DNA of 64,000 nucleotides from Leeia aquatica (GTDB lineage: Bacteria; Pseudomonadota; Gammaproteobacteria; Burkholderiales; Leeiaceae). The DNA is taken from positions 620,001 to 684,000 of the forward strand of contig NZ_JABAIM010000001.1 of assembly GCF_012641365.1 (NCBI RefSeq), given 5' to 3'. A program made the position numbers and the translations under genes. Shown piece by piece: positions 1-9,156 of this stretch (positions are counted from its first letter, which is position 1; the number at the start of each line of letters is the position of its first letter). A model generated the notes under the pieces. That model saw only the letters and a list, made by a program, of their open reading frames with translations. It was not told where the DNA came from and did not search any database.

Positions 1-514
1 GGGTAATGGTACCCAGCCGCACGGTATCCCAGCGGACAATCCACACCGGCACCAGCCCATTGGCTGTCTGGCTGACGGCGCGTTGCCCATTGCGATACTC
101 CAGCCCTAGCTGGCGAGCGGTGGCGGCGCTCATCGACACGGTGGTCGCACCGGTGTCCACCAATGCCTGCACCGAGTGACCATTGACTTGCACCGTGGTG
201 ACAAAGTGGCCATTGCCATCTGCCGTCAACACCTCGCGGGCCTTGCCCTTGTCGCTGGACGCGGTGGAGAAGCTGCTGCTGCCCATGGCAATGCGGGTGC
301 GGCTGCCGTCGATCTCGAAGGTACCGCTGCTGCCATCCACCGCCAGCAACTTGACGCTGCCCTGGCTTTGCCCCACCCGCAAGGTCTTGGGGCCACTGCC
401 ATCGACCTTGACCACTGCCATGCCCGGCATCACGCCAATCACTTCCACCTGGGTTGCCGCAGCCGACAATGCACAGCATGCCAGCAAGGCCGCCAGTCCG
501 GTTTTGATCCGCAA
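1..514 (-). CDS. Retropepsin-like aspartic protease, 3' end outside window
   Basis: This frame starts at a TTG (512-514) placed six bases after a strong AGGAGG (520-525) and runs open off the left edge, so about 171 codons are visible and the C-terminus is missing. It opens with a hydrophobic signal peptide (about residues 5-20). A beta-rich N-terminal part follows, and then the aspartic protease signature VDTGATTVSM with the catalytic Asp near residue 120. This matches the single-domain clan AA periplasmic proteases of proteobacteria. The substrate is unknown. It is read leftward and lies downstream of sat but is separated from it by a terminator hairpin, so it is probably its own unit. Confidence 0.8.
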   Translation of the reverse strand, partial: MRIKTGLAALLACCALSAAATQVEVIGVMPGMAVVKVDGSGPKTLRVGQSQGSVKLLAVDGSSGTFEIDGSRTRIAMGSSSFSTASSDKGKAREVLTADGNGHFVTTVQVNGHSVQALVDTGATTVSMSAATARQLGLEYRNGQRAVSQTANGLVPVWIVRWDTVRLGTIT

Positions 515-580
515 GTTTGCCTCCTGTTGGTCCCTGAACCCGTAATAGTCAACGCTGGCCCATTCGGCCAGGCTGGAATG

Positions 581-607
581 AAAAACGCGGGCTCACGAGC
601 CCGCGTT
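581..607 (-). terminator. Intrinsic terminator downstream of sat
   Basis: A perfect 10-bp stem (584-593 with 598-607) with a 4-base loop is followed, reading leftward, by a run of five T on the minus strand. It lies 24 bases beyond the sat stop codon and in front of the protease gene. Confidence 0.85.
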
Positions 608-630
608 CATCTTACACCAGCTACGCCATT

Positions 631-1860
631 TCAGCGTGCTGAGTGACCACTCAGTTTCACTTCCACCCGCTCGTGAGCTTCCAGCCCGGCGTAGTATTCG
701 CGCAGGATGGCCAGCACCTCGGGACGGCTGAAATGCTCCGGCACCGGCTGGTCTTCCGACAGCAGCTTGCGCAGCTTGGTGCCTGAGAGCAACAGGCGCT
801 TCGATTCATCATGCGGGCAGGTACGGCTGGAGGCCATACCGCCGCACTCGGAGCAGTAGAAGGTCCAGTCGATCTTCAATGGCTCGATCTGCAATGCCCC
901 GGCAGGCAGGGTATCGAAAATGTGCTGGGCGTCGAACGGGCCGTAGTAGCTGCCCACCCCGGCGTGGTCGCGCCCCACGATCAGGTGGGTACAGCCGTAG
1001 TTCTGGCGGAACAGCGCATGCAGCAGTGCCTCACGCGGGCCAGCGTAACGCATGTCCAGCGGGTAGCCGGCTTGCAGCACGGTACCCGGCACAAAATAGC
1101 GGTCCACCAGCGTGCCGATGGCCTCGGTCCGCACCGGTGCTGGAATGTCGCCCGCTTTCAGCTTGCCCAGCAGCGAGTGGATCAGCACGCCATCGCACAC
1201 TTCCACCGCAATCTTCACCAGATACTCATGTGAGCGGTGCATCGGGTTACGCGTCTGGAAGGCAGCGATCTTCTTCCAGCCCTTGGCGGCGAACGCGGTA
1301 CGCGTCTCGGCCGGGGTCTGGAACAGCTCGCCATATTGCTCGGGGAATTCACCCAGGCTCAGCACCTGCACCTGACCCGCCAGATTGACCTCGCCCTGCT
1401 CCAGCACCATGCGCACGCCCGGATGCTCCGGGTCAGTGGTGGCAAACACCTGCTGGCATTCGTAGGCTTTGTCGATGGTGTAACGCTCACTCAGCGTCAG
1501 GATGGCCAGCGGGCTGCCGTTGTCCGGGTCACGCAGCACCACCTCCTGCCCGACGGTCAGCGCCTCGGCCTCGCTGGCACTGGCAGACAGGGTGATCGGA
1601 ATCGGCCAGAACACCCCGGCCAGCGCGCCCTGCTGCAGCTGCATGTCGGCGCAGACACCGCGCCAGTCTGCCTCGCCCATGAAGCCGCTCAGCGGCGTAA
1701 AGCCACCGATGCCCAGCATGATCAGGTCCCCCTTCTCACGCGAACTGACCGTCAGTGACGGCAGCGATGGCACCCGGGCCAGCGCTGCCTCCAGCGCCGC
1801 ACCGGTCAACAGCAACGGCTTCAGCTCACCCCCACCGTGGGGCGGAATCAATGCAGACAT
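631..1860 (-). CDS. sat: ATP sulfurylase (sulfate adenylyltransferase)
   Basis: It forms adenosine 5'-phosphosulfate from sulfate and ATP in the cytoplasm, the first step of sulfate assimilation (or the reverse reaction in sulfur oxidisers). The 409-residue protein has the homo-oligomeric Sat layout: a PUA-like N-terminal domain, the nucleotide-binding [11 protein letters not shown] near residue 202, GRDHAGVG near 296, and a Cys cluster CSEC...C near 336-348. I placed the start at the Met at 1860 because AAGGAG sits seven bases upstream. A longer frame to 1908 has no such site. No cysH, cysD/N or other sulfur genes adjoin it, and it is followed by its own terminator. Assimilatory use is inferred. 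Confidence 0.93.
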   Translation of the reverse strand: MSALIPPHGGGELKPLLLTGAALEAALARVPSLPSLTVSSREKGDLIMLGIGGFTPLSGFMGEADWRGVCADMQLQQGALAGVFWPIPITLSASASEAEALTVGQEVVLRDPDNGSPLAILTLSERYTIDKAYECQQVFATTDPEHPGVRMVLEQGEVNLAGQVQVLSLGEFPEQYGELFQTPAETRTAFAAKGWKKIAAFQTRNPMHRSHEYLVKIAVEVCDGVLIHSLLGKLKAGDIPAPVRTEAIGTLVDRYFVPGTVLQAGYPLDMRYAGPREALLHALFRQNYGCTHLIVGRDHAGVGSYYGPFDAQHIFDTLPAGALQIEPLKIDWTFYCSECGGMASSRTCPHDESKRLLLSGTKLRKLLSEDQPVPEHFSRPEVLAILREYYAGLEAHERVEVKLSGHSAR

Positions 1861-2015
1861 CCAGAACTCCTTGCGGGCGACACGCGGCCCGGTAACATGA
1901 TCAGACAAGCGTCACTATATCACCCGCTTTAGCGCCATTCATTATCATGTTTCCATATCATTATAATAAACAGGTCTATACAAACACCAAGTCAAAAAAG
2001 CGTCATGGACGGGTA

Positions 2016-2024
2016 TGCTAGAAT
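2016..2024 (+). promoter_or_regulatory. Extended -10 promoter for the HDOD gene
   Basis: TGCTAGAAT matches the extended -10 pattern TGnTATAAT with one substitution. It would place the transcript start near 2031, downstream of an in-frame ATG at 2005. This supports the Met at 2065 as the real start. No good -35 box is visible. Confidence 0.45.
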
Positions 2025-2064
2025 AGGGGCTCAAGACCTCACTACAGCGCTGGAGTATTTGCCC

Positions 2065-2931
2065 ATGCGTGTCATTGCCGCGCAAGATGCCGAACGTCTG
2101 GCTCGCAATATCGTCATCCCGCCGCGCCCGGCTTTGCTGGATCAGCTCCAGCAATTGATTCACCAGGCGGACCCGGACCCGGCCCAGATTGCCGTCGTCG
2201 TGGGGCAGGACCTCAGCCTGACCGCAGCGGTGATCAAGGTCGCCAACTCGCCCCTGTATGGGCTGGAACAGAAGGTGGCCACCGCCCCACAGGCCATCCA
2301 GCTGCTGGGGCAGCAAAATGTACTGCAAATCCTCTCCGGGCTGATGCTGCGCGCCGCCATCGGCCAGGCCACACAGCCTGCGCAGGCCGCCCGGCTGGAG
2401 CAGTTCTGGCACGACAGTACCCAGGTAGCCATGATCTCGGCCATGATCAGCAAATCCCTGTCGGGCCTGTCTGCCGAGGAGTGCTACAGCTTTGGCCTGT
2501 TCCGCGACTGCGGCATACCGGTCATGATGCTGCGCTTTGCCGACTACCTGAAGACATTGGCGCTGGCCGAAGCAGCCCGCTGTGAGCAATTCCCGCTGAT
2601 CGAGAACCAGTTTCACGATTGCGATCATGTCCGGATCGGTTATATGGTGGCACGCGCCTGGCTGCTGCCAGAAGAGCTGGCGCAGGCCATCCTGCACCAC
2701 CATGAAGACCCGACACTGTTTCAGCAGACGGACGCCAGCCTGTCACGGGTCGTGACGCTGGTGGCTGTCGCCCGGCTGGCTGATCATGTGCAGCACACCC
2801 TGCAGCACGCCATCCAGGACAGCCAGTGGCAAAAAGAAGACGGCGCGGCCCTGCTCAGCTGGCTCGGCCTGACCCCGACCGACTACGAAGACCTGCGTGA
2901 CGCCATCCACCAACGATTCCACCAGCACTGA
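2065..2931 (+). CDS. HDOD domain protein
   Basis: The 288-residue protein is essentially one HDOD domain. The hallmark region is IPPRPALLDQLQQLI, then a helical segment with DLSLTAAVIKVANSPLYG and the usual SIxxAIxxLG-like stretch (QAIQLLGQQN). HDOD proteins are relatives of HD phosphohydrolases, generally without the catalytic residues, and act as signalling scaffolds in motility, stress or c-di-GMP circuits. No second domain (EAL, GGDEF, receiver) is attached. An in-frame ATG at 2005 would add 20 residues, but it lies upstream of the likely transcript start. The neighbours sat and ccoI give no functional link. Confidence 0.85.
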   Translation: MRVIAAQDAERLARNIVIPPRPALLDQLQQLIHQADPDPAQIAVVVGQDLSLTAAVIKVANSPLYGLEQKVATAPQAIQLLGQQNVLQILSGLMLRAAIGQATQPAQAARLEQFWHDSTQVAMISAMISKSLSGLSAEECYSFGLFRDCGIPVMMLRFADYLKTLALAEAARCEQFPLIENQFHDCDHVRIGYMVARAWLLPEELAQAILHHHEDPTLFQQTDASLSRVVTLVAVARLADHVQHTLQHAIQDSQWQKEDGAALLSWLGLTPTDYEDLRDAIHQRFHQH

Positions 2932-3009
2932 CCCCCGCCTTGCGGCAAGTCAAACTGCCGTATCGCAGGCTGTTAGATGATGCGGGTTTGCCTTTGAGTT
3001 TGCTGTTTC

Positions 3010-5445
3010 ATGTCTGAGCTGTGCTATCACTGCCAATTGCCGGTGCCTGCCGGGGCGGATTTTCCCATCCGGCTGGATTCGGGCCATGCCCCGGCCTGCT
3101 GCGCCGGTTGTCAGGCGGTGGCACAAACCATCCTCGACAGCGGCATGGGGGTCTACTACCGCCAGCGCAGCGAACCCGCCGGCAAGGCGGATCCGTTGCC
3201 GGACAGCCTGCGCCAGCAACTGCTGTTGTACGATGATCCCTTGGTGCAGCAGGACTTTGTCCATCCCAGCGACCAGCACCCCGAGTTGCAGGAAGCCCTG
3301 TTGCTGCTGGAAGGCATCACCTGCGCCGCGTGCGTGTGGCTGAATGAGCAGACCGTACGCCGCCTGCCCGGCGTACACCATGTCAGTATCAATTACAGCA
3401 GTTACCGCGCCGTGGTGCGCTGGGATCCGGCACAGGTGCGGCTGTCTGACATCCTGCAGGCCATCAGCCTGATCGGCTACCGCGCCCACCCTTTTGATGC
3501 GTCTCGTCAGGCCGCCCAGTACCAGCAGGAGCGCAAGACCGCATTGCGGCGGGTGTTCGTCGCCGGTTTCGGCATGATGCAGGTGATGATGTATGCCTGG
3601 CCCGCCTATTTCTCTGACCGGCTGGAACTGCCACTGGATCAGGACGTATTGATGCGCTGGGCCAGCCTGTTGCTGACCTTGCCGGTGGTGCTCTACTCCG
3701 CCTGGCCGTTCTACCTCGGTAGCTGGCGCGACCTGAAGAGCGGCCGCATGGGTATGGACGTGCCAGTGACACTCGGCATCCTCGGTGCCTTCCTGCCCAG
3801 CGTCTGGGCAACGGTCAGCCAGCATGGTGCCGTGTACTTTGACTCGGTCACCATGTTCGTCTTTCTGTTGCAGGGCGGGCGCTATCTGGAGCTGACCGCG
3901 CGGCGCAAGGCCAGTGAAAGCGCCGACAGCCTGTCACGCCTCTTGCCCGCCTTTGCCCATCATTTGCCGCACTGGCCCCAGCCCGAGGTGGTAGAGCAGC
4001 CACTGGCGCGACTGGAGGTGGGTGACCATGTGCTGGTCAAACCCGGTGAAACCATCCCGGTTGATGGTGAGGTGGTTGACGGTGACAGTTTGGTGGTCGA
4101 AGCGCTGCTCACCGGCGAAAGCACACCATTGCCACGTCAGCCGGGCGACCGCGTGGTGGGTGGCAGCCTCAACCAGCACAATCCGCTGGTGATCCGCGCC
4201 ACCCAGGTCCGGCAGACCACCCGGCTGGCGGGCATCGTGCGCCTGCTGGAGCAGGCGCTGGGCGAAAAGCCCCGCATGGCCGAGCTGGCCAACCGCTTTG
4301 CCCACGGCTTTGTGCTGCTGATCCTGCTGGTGGCCATCGCCACTGCTTTCTACTGGGGGCGGCACGATCCGGCACAAGCGCTGTGGGTAACGGTCTCGGT
4401 GCTGGTGATCACCTGCCCGTGCGCGCTGTCGCTGGCGGTGCCAGTAGCGCTGACGGCCGCCACCGGACAGCTGGCGCGCCTGGGCGTGCTGGTCGGGCGC
4501 GGCCATGCCCTCACCACCCTGCCGCAAGTCACCCAGGTGGTGTTCGACAAGACCGGTACCCTGACCCTGGGCGAGCTGAGCGTCGCCCACGCCCATTACT
4601 TTGCACCCGCCGCCGAGGTGCAGCCGCTGCTGGCGAGCCTGGAGTCGCGTTCGGAGCACCCGGTCGCCCGCGCCCTGCTGCGTCACGCCGGCAGCCATGC
4701 CGCCCTGCCCTTGTCGGACTATGACAACCAGCGCGGCCAGGGTGTCAGCGCCGTGATTGCAGGCCAGCGCTACTGGCTGGGCCGCCCGGAATTTGCCACC
4801 CCCCATTGCAGTGCCCCGCGCCCGTCTCAGCCGGAACATGCCGTCTGGCTCGCCAGCAGTACGCAGTGGCTGGCCGCCTTTGAGCTGAGCGATACCTTGC
4901 GTCCGGATGCACAGGCCACCGTGCAGGCCCTGCAGCGTGCGGGGCTGCGGGTGACGCTGGCCAGCGGCGACCAGCGTGGCCCGGTTGCGCATATTGCCCA
5001 CAGTCTGGGCATCAGCGACTGGCACGCCAGCCTGTCGCCAGAAGACAAGTTGGCGCTGATCCGGGAACGGCAGCAGGCTGGCGAAGTGGTCATGATGGTG
5101 GGTGACGGCGTCAACGATGCGCCGGTACTGGCGCAAGCCCAGCTGTCGGTCGCCATGGCCAGCGGTGCCGACCTGGCCCGCCACAGTGCGGACATGATCC
5201 TCAATACACCGCAACTGTGGCCGCTGTATCAGGGCTGGCAACTGGCGTCACAGACCCGTCGCATCATGCGGCAGAACCTGCTGTGGGGCTTCTGCTATAA
5301 CGGTATAGCCATTCCGCTGGCGGTGCTCGGTCATGTGACCCCGTTCATTGCCGGGATCGGCATGGCGGGCAGTTCGCTGCTGGTGGTATTGAATGCCTTG
5401 CGGCTGTTGCGGCGCAACGCCGTCAGTTACCCGCCAGCCGCTTGA
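3010..5445 (+). CDS. ccoI: Copper-translocating P1B-ATPase of the cbb3 oxidase (CcoI/FixI)
   Basis: This 811-residue membrane ATPase moves copper for assembly of the cbb3 oxidase. The N-terminal Cys-rich segment has CYHC and CCAGC within the first 35 residues. A heavy-metal-binding domain with GITCAAC follows near 102-108. Then come the actuator motif TGES (368-371), the membrane metal site CPC (469-471), the phosphorylation motif DKTGT (513-517) and GDGVNDAP (698-705). The Cys-rich N-terminus separates CcoI/FixI from the housekeeping exporter CopA. It is the first gene of the cco locus, and its stop codon lies inside a candidate FNR site that serves the genes after it. Confidence 0.95.
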   Translation: MSELCYHCQLPVPAGADFPIRLDSGHAPACCAGCQAVAQTILDSGMGVYYRQRSEPAGKADPLPDSLRQQLLLYDDPLVQQDFVHPSDQHPELQEALLLLEGITCAACVWLNEQTVRRLPGVHHVSINYSSYRAVVRWDPAQVRLSDILQAISLIGYRAHPFDASRQAAQYQQERKTALRRVFVAGFGMMQVMMYAWPAYFSDRLELPLDQDVLMRWASLLLTLPVVLYSAWPFYLGSWRDLKSGRMGMDVPVTLGILGAFLPSVWATVSQHGAVYFDSVTMFVFLLQGGRYLELTARRKASESADSLSRLLPAFAHHLPHWPQPEVVEQPLARLEVGDHVLVKPGETIPVDGEVVDGDSLVVEALLTGESTPLPRQPGDRVVGGSLNQHNPLVIRATQVRQTTRLAGIVRLLEQALGEKPRMAELANRFAHGFVLLILLVAIATAFYWGRHDPAQALWVTVSVLVITCPCALSLAVPVALTAATGQLARLGVLVGRGHALTTLPQVTQVVFDKTGTLTLGELSVAHAHYFAPAAEVQPLLASLESRSEHPVARALLRHAGSHAALPLSDYDNQRGQGVSAVIAGQRYWLGRPEFATPHCSAPRPSQPEHAVWLASSTQWLAAFELSDTLRPDAQATVQALQRAGLRVTLASGDQRGPVAHIAHSLGISDWHASLSPEDKLALIRERQQAGEVVMMVGDGVNDAPVLAQAQLSVAMASGADLARHSADMILNTPQLWPLYQGWQLASQTRRIMRQNLLWGFCYNGIAIPLAVLGHVTPFIAGIGMAGSSLLVVLNALRLLRRNAVSYPPAA

Positions 5446-5455
5446 TGTGCGTCAA
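5442..5455 (+). promoter_or_regulatory. FNR/ANR-type box before ccoS-ccoNOQP
   Basis: TTGATGTGCGTCAA differs from the FNR consensus TTGAT-N4-ATCAA at one base and overlaps the ccoI stop codon. A -10-like TAAATT lies at 5478-5483, which would put the box centre 41.5 bases before the predicted start, the class II activator position. This fits oxygen-limited induction of a cbb3 oxidase, as known for Fnr/Anr-controlled cco operons. Confidence 0.65.
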
Positions 5456-5466
5456 GAATCAAGTGG

Positions 5467-5495
5467 CCTGACTGCGCTAAATTGCCGCAGTCAGG
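5467..5495 (+). repeat. Inverted repeat around the cco -10 region
   Basis: CCTGACTGCG (5467-5476) and CGCAGTCAGG (5486-5495) form a perfect 10-bp inverted repeat with a 9-base loop that contains the candidate -10 TAAATT. No T-run follows, so it is a poor terminator for ccoI. It could be an operator or a 5' leader hairpin. Confidence 0.5.
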
Positions 5496-5540
5496 TGGAA
5501 AAGATGCTGCGGCGCTTTGTCGCATCGCAGCAAGCATGCG

Positions 5541-5546
5541 TATAAT
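5541..5546 (+). promoter_or_regulatory. Second candidate promoter (-10 TATAAT) for ccoS
   Basis: A perfect TATAAT lies 28 bases before the ccoS ATG, with TTGTCG 18 bases upstream (5517-5522). It could give a constitutive start alongside the FNR-dependent one. Confidence 0.4.
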
Positions 5547-5574
5547 TGGCCGCTTTTTGATTTCTGGACCCTCC

Positions 5575-5772
5575 ATGGACATCGTCTATTTGCTGATACC
5601 CCTGAGCCTGCTGGCGGTACTGGCGATTGGCGCGCTGTTCTGGTGGGCCATCAAGTCCGGCCAGTTTGATGATCTGGACGGACCCGCTTATCAGGTCGTG
5701 ATGGACGAGGATCGTCATCAGGCCGTGCCCGCCGACACCGGGCCGCGTCACCAGCCGCACGACGCCTGCTGA
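5575..5772 (+). CDS. ccoS: cbb3 oxidase assembly protein CcoS
   Basis: This 65-residue inner-membrane protein is needed for putting heme and copper into cbb3 oxidase. It begins MDIVYLLIPLSLLAVL, one transmembrane helix, followed by the family's FWWAIKSGQFDDLDGPAY segment and a short polar, His-containing tail. I used the Met at 5575. A frame from 5482 would add 31 unrelated residues and would lie across the promoter region. It sits between ccoI and ccoN, the usual betaproteobacterial position. Confidence 0.9.
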   Translation: MDIVYLLIPLSLLAVLAIGALFWWAIKSGQFDDLDGPAYQVVMDEDRHQAVPADTGPRHQPHDAC

Positions 5773-5820
5773 CCTGCTTGCAGGCCAGAACAGAATTTTC
5801 AAAACGGGAGAACCCACACT

Positions 5821-7248
5821 ATGGAAGTGCAAGCCACTTATAACTATAAAGTGGTCCGCCAGTTTGCCGTGATGACCGTGATATGGGGCATCGTCGGCAT
5901 GCTGGCGGGCGTTTATATTGCAGCATTACTGGTCTGGCCGGAGCTTAACGGCAATATTTCCTGGTTGTCTTACGGCCGCCTGCGCCCGCTGCACACCAAT
6001 GCCGTGATCTTTGCCTTCGGTGGCTGCGGTCTGTTCGCCACCTCCTACTACGTGGTACAGCGCACCTGTCAGGTTCGCCTGTTTGGCGAAAAGCTGGCCG
6101 CCTTCACCTTCTGGGGCTGGAATCTGGTGATCGTGCTGGCCGCCATCACCCTGCCGCTGGGTTACACCTCCGGCAAGGAGTATGCCGAGCTGGAATGGCC
6201 GATTGACGTGCTGATCACGCTGGTGTGGGTCTCCTACGCGGTGGTGTTCTTCGGCACCATCATCAAGCGCAAGGTACCGCACATCTATGTGGCCAACTGG
6301 TTCTTCGGTGGCTTCATCCTGACCGTCGCCTTGCTGCATCTGGTCAACAGCGCAGCGGTTCCTGTCAGTTTCTGGAAGTCTTACTCGGCCTATGCCGGGG
6401 CACAGGATGCCATGGTGCAATGGTGGTATGGCCATAATGCGGTGGGTTTCTTCCTGACCGCGGGCTTCCTTGGCATCATGTACTACTTCATCCCGAAGCA
6501 GGCGGATCGTCCGGTGTACTCCTACCGCCTGTCGGTGGTGCACTTCTGGGCACTGGTGTTCACCTATATGTGGGCGGGTCCGCACCATCTGCACTACACT
6601 GCGCTGCCGGACTGGGCACAGAGCCTGGGCATGGTGTTCTCGCTGATCCTGCTGGCGCCGAGCTGGGGCGGCATGATCAACGGCATCATGACCCTGTCGG
6701 GTGCCTGGCACAAGCTGCGTGATGACCCGATCCTGAAGTTCATGATCGTGTCGCTGTCCTTCTACGGCATGTCGACCTTCGAAGGCCCGATGATGTCGAT
6801 CAAGACCGTGAACGCCCTGTCGCACTACACCGAATGGACCATTGGCCACGTGCACTCCGGCGCGCTGGGCTGGGTGGGCTTCATCACCATCGGTGCCTGC
6901 TACTACCTGATCCCGCGCCTGTTTGGCCGTGAGCAGATGTATTCCAAGAAGCTGATTGAAACCCACTTCTGGGTTGCGACCATCGGCATCGTGCTGTACA
7001 TCGCCTCGCTGTGGATCGCCGGCGTGATGGAAGGCATGATGTGGCGCGCCTTCAACGTCGACGGCACCCTGGCTTACCCGGACTTTGTCAACATCGTCAA
7101 GCAGAAGCAGCCGTACTACATCATCCGTCTGCTGGGTGGTGCGCTGTACCTCTCCGGCATGCTGATGATGCTGTACAACACGATCAAGACCATCCAGCAG
7201 GGCAAGGCCACTGAGGCCGCCATCCCGGCCGTCACTGCCCACGCCTGA
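5821..7248 (+). CDS. ccoN: cbb3-type cytochrome c oxidase subunit I
   Basis: This is the catalytic subunit of the high-affinity terminal oxidase, which reduces oxygen to water and pumps protons. The 475-residue, twelve-helix protein keeps the metal-binding histidines: [10 protein letters not shown] (His58), [10 protein letters not shown] (His205, CuB), AGPHHLHY (His255/256) and HVHSGALGW (His343/345, high- and low-spin hemes). A GGGAGAA site precedes the ATG. It is followed closely by ccoO, ccoQ and ccoP, so all are probably on one mRNA started at the FNR-box promoter. Confidence 0.97.
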   Translation: MEVQATYNYKVVRQFAVMTVIWGIVGMLAGVYIAALLVWPELNGNISWLSYGRLRPLHTNAVIFAFGGCGLFATSYYVVQRTCQVRLFGEKLAAFTFWGWNLVIVLAAITLPLGYTSGKEYAELEWPIDVLITLVWVSYAVVFFGTIIKRKVPHIYVANWFFGGFILTVALLHLVNSAAVPVSFWKSYSAYAGAQDAMVQWWYGHNAVGFFLTAGFLGIMYYFIPKQADRPVYSYRLSVVHFWALVFTYMWAGPHHLHYTALPDWAQSLGMVFSLILLAPSWGGMINGIMTLSGAWHKLRDDPILKFMIVSLSFYGMSTFEGPMMSIKTVNALSHYTEWTIGHVHSGALGWVGFITIGACYYLIPRLFGREQMYSKKLIETHFWVATIGIVLYIASLWIAGVMEGMMWRAFNVDGTLAYPDFVNIVKQKQPYYIIRLLGGALYLSGMLMMLYNTIKTIQQGKATEAAIPAVTAHA

Positions 7249-7263
7249 TCAGGATCGCACATC

Positions 7264-7878
7264 ATGTTTATCAAACACGAAACCATTGAAAAGAACGTCG
7301 GCCTGATGATCATCCTGACCATCCTGGTGGTCAGCATTGCCGGTCTGGTCGAAATTGTGCCGCTGGCTTTCCAGCGCTCCACCACCGAGCCGGTCAAGGG
7401 CCTCAAGCCTTACACCGCGCTGCAACTGGCAGGCCGTGACATCTACATCCGCGAAGGCTGCTATGGCTGCCACTCGCAGATGATCCGTCCGTTCCGCGCC
7501 GAAACCGAACGCTATGGACACTACTCGGTGGCCGGTGAGTCGGTGTACGACCACCCGTTCCAGTGGGGCTCCAAGCGTACCGGTCCGGATCTGGCCCGTG
7601 TCGGCGGCAAGTACTCGGATGAATGGCACCGCCGTCACATGAACAACCCGCGTGACGTGCTGCCGGATTCGATCATGCCCGCCTACCCGTGGCTGGAACG
7701 CACGCCGCTGGATGGTAGCGACCTGTCGAAGAAACTCTCGGCCATGAAGCTGCTGGGCGTGCCTTACACCGACAAGGAAATCGCGGATGCCCCGGCTGCA
7801 GCGGAAGGCAAGACTGAACTGGACGCGCTGATCGCTTACCTGCAAGTGCTGGGTACCGCGATCAAGAACAAGCGCTAA
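7264..7878 (+). CDS. ccoO: cbb3-type oxidase monoheme cytochrome c subunit II
   Basis: CcoO passes electrons from CcoP to the CcoN active site. The 204-residue protein has an N-terminal membrane anchor (about residues 13-36) and one c-type heme site CYGCH at 66-70 followed by SQMIRPF, typical of Cco[11 protein letters not shown] probably supplies the axial Met. It starts 15 bases after ccoN and has the usual family length. Confidence 0.96.
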   Translation: MFIKHETIEKNVGLMIILTILVVSIAGLVEIVPLAFQRSTTEPVKGLKPYTALQLAGRDIYIREGCYGCHSQMIRPFRAETERYGHYSVAGESVYDHPFQWGSKRTGPDLARVGGKYSDEWHRRHMNNPRDVLPDSIMPAYPWLERTPLDGSDLSKKLSAMKLLGVPYTDKEIADAPAAAEGKTELDALIAYLQVLGTAIKNKR

Positions 7879-7896
7879 GACATCAGGAGCATAAGC

Positions 7897-8070
7897 ATGG
7901 ATATCAATATCCTGCGCGGTGTCATGACTGCCGCCACCTTTCTCGTCTTCCTGGGCGTGATCTGGTGGGCAATCCTGCCGAAGAACCGTAGCCGGTTCGA
8001 GCAAGCTGCCCACCTGCCCTTTGCTGACGACGACAAGCCTGCGCAGCCGTCTTCTGGAGATCAAAAATGA
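7897..8070 (+). CDS. ccoQ: cbb3-type oxidase subunit CcoQ
   Basis: A small 57-residue membrane protein, MDINILRGVMTAATFLVF..., with one transmembrane helix (about 8-27) and a charged C-terminal tail (KNRSRF, DDDK). CcoQ stabilises the cbb3 complex. An AGGAG lies seven bases before the ATG. Its stop codon overlaps the ccoP start (ATGA at 8067-8070), indicating translational coupling. Confidence 0.9.
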   Translation: MDINILRGVMTAATFLVFLGVIWWAILPKNRSRFEQAAHLPFADDDKPAQPSSGDQK

Positions 8071-9008
8071 GTGACTTCGTACACGGCTTCTGGAGCCTGT
8101 ATATCAGTATCATCACCATCGCCGGTTTTATCGGCCTGTTCATCCTGTTGCTGTCACAGAACAAGGTGAAGAAGGCTGCTGGCGAGCAGGTCAAGACCAT
8201 GGGCCACGTCTGGGATGGCAATCTGGAGGAGTACAACAACCCGCTGCCGCGCTGGTGGATGGGCCTGTTCCTGCTGACCCTGGTGTTTGGTGTCGTCTAT
8301 CTGGTGCTGTATCCCGGTCTGGGCAGCTACAAGGGCGTTTACGGCTGGTCCTCCAGCAAGGCGTATGAGGATGAAGTGAAGGTGGCGGATCAACAGACCG
8401 CCCCGCTGTTCGCCAAATACCGCGCCATGCCGGTGGAGCAACTGGCCAAAGACCCGGCTGCACAGCAAATGGGCCAGCGCCTGTTCCTGACCTACTGCGC
8501 ACAGTGCCACGGTTCGGATGCACGCGGCGCCAAGGGCTTCCCCAACCTGCGTGACAACGACTGGCTGTGGGGCGGCGAGGCCAAGACCATCGAAGAGACC
8601 ATCCTGCATGGTCGTCCGCCGATGGATCAGGACGGCAAGCAGGAAGCTGTGATGCGCATGCCGGCCTGGGGTCAGTCGCTGGGTGACGAGAAGATCAAGG
8701 ATGTGGCGAACTATGTGGTCAGCCTGTCCCGTCCGGCCGAAGCCGATGCCTCGCGCGCTGCACGTGGCAAGGATGTGTACAACCAGAACTGTGCGGCCTG
8801 TCACGCTGCCAATGGCAAGGGCACGCAAGCCATGGGTGCGCCGAACCTGACCGACAACACCTGGTTGTATGGCTACAAGATGGAAGACATCGTGCTGTCC
8901 ATCACCAACGGTCGCGGTGGCCTGATGCCTGCTCAAGAGAAGCTGCTGGGCAAGGACAAGGTTCATCTGCTGGCCGCTTACGTCTACGGCCTGCCGAAAG
9001 ACCAGTAA
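8067..9008 (+). CDS. ccoP: cbb3-type oxidase diheme cytochrome c subunit III
   Basis: CcoP accepts electrons from the bc1 complex or soluble cytochromes and passes them to CcoO. The 313-residue protein has two N-terminal transmembrane segments (about 8-30 and 63-83) and two tandem cytochrome c domains with CAQCH (144-148) and CAACH (242-246). Each domain has a downstream Met suitable as axial ligand (RMPAWG, GLMPAQ). It is translationally coupled to ccoQ and followed by a long hairpin that closes the structural operon. Confidence 0.96.
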   Translation: MSDFVHGFWSLYISIITIAGFIGLFILLLSQNKVKKAAGEQVKTMGHVWDGNLEEYNNPLPRWWMGLFLLTLVFGVVYLVLYPGLGSYKGVYGWSSSKAYEDEVKVADQQTAPLFAKYRAMPVEQLAKDPAAQQMGQRLFLTYCAQCHGSDARGAKGFPNLRDNDWLWGGEAKTIEETILHGRPPMDQDGKQEAVMRMPAWGQSLGDEKIKDVANYVVSLSRPAEADASRAARGKDVYNQNCAACHAANGKGTQAMGAPNLTDNTWLYGYKMEDIVLSITNGRGGLMPAQEKLLGKDKVHLLAAYVYGLPKDQ

Positions 9009-9016
9009 GCCTTAAC

Positions 9017-9051
9017 CCTTGGGGCTGCGACGGCTTGTCGCAGCCCCAAGG
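9017..9051 (+). terminator. Long hairpin after ccoP
   Basis: A perfect 15-bp stem (9017-9031 with 9037-9051) and a 5-base loop lie eight bases after the ccoP stop. No real T-run follows, so it may act as an attenuator or 3'-end stabiliser and let some transcription continue into ccoG. Confidence 0.6.
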
Positions 9052-9156
9052 TGCTCTACTGCACTATACTACCGTAATGCTGCATTGCAGCGTGCCGGTC
9101 GCCAAGCCGATGCTGCCGCGTCGTTTTCGCAACCTGCATGCCTTCCCGAGACTGTC

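Noticed and set aside
2940-2953. TTGCGGCAAGTCAA before ccoI as an FNR box
   Set aside because: Three of the ten specified bases differ, two of them in one half-site. The box at 5442 is far better.
3934-5241. Long open frame (435 codons) on the minus strand inside ccoI
   Set aside because: A shadow of the GC-rich ccoI gene: no start signal and a low-complexity His/Gln/Arg-rich product. The same applies to the long antisense frames in ccoN, ccoG, phoD and sat.
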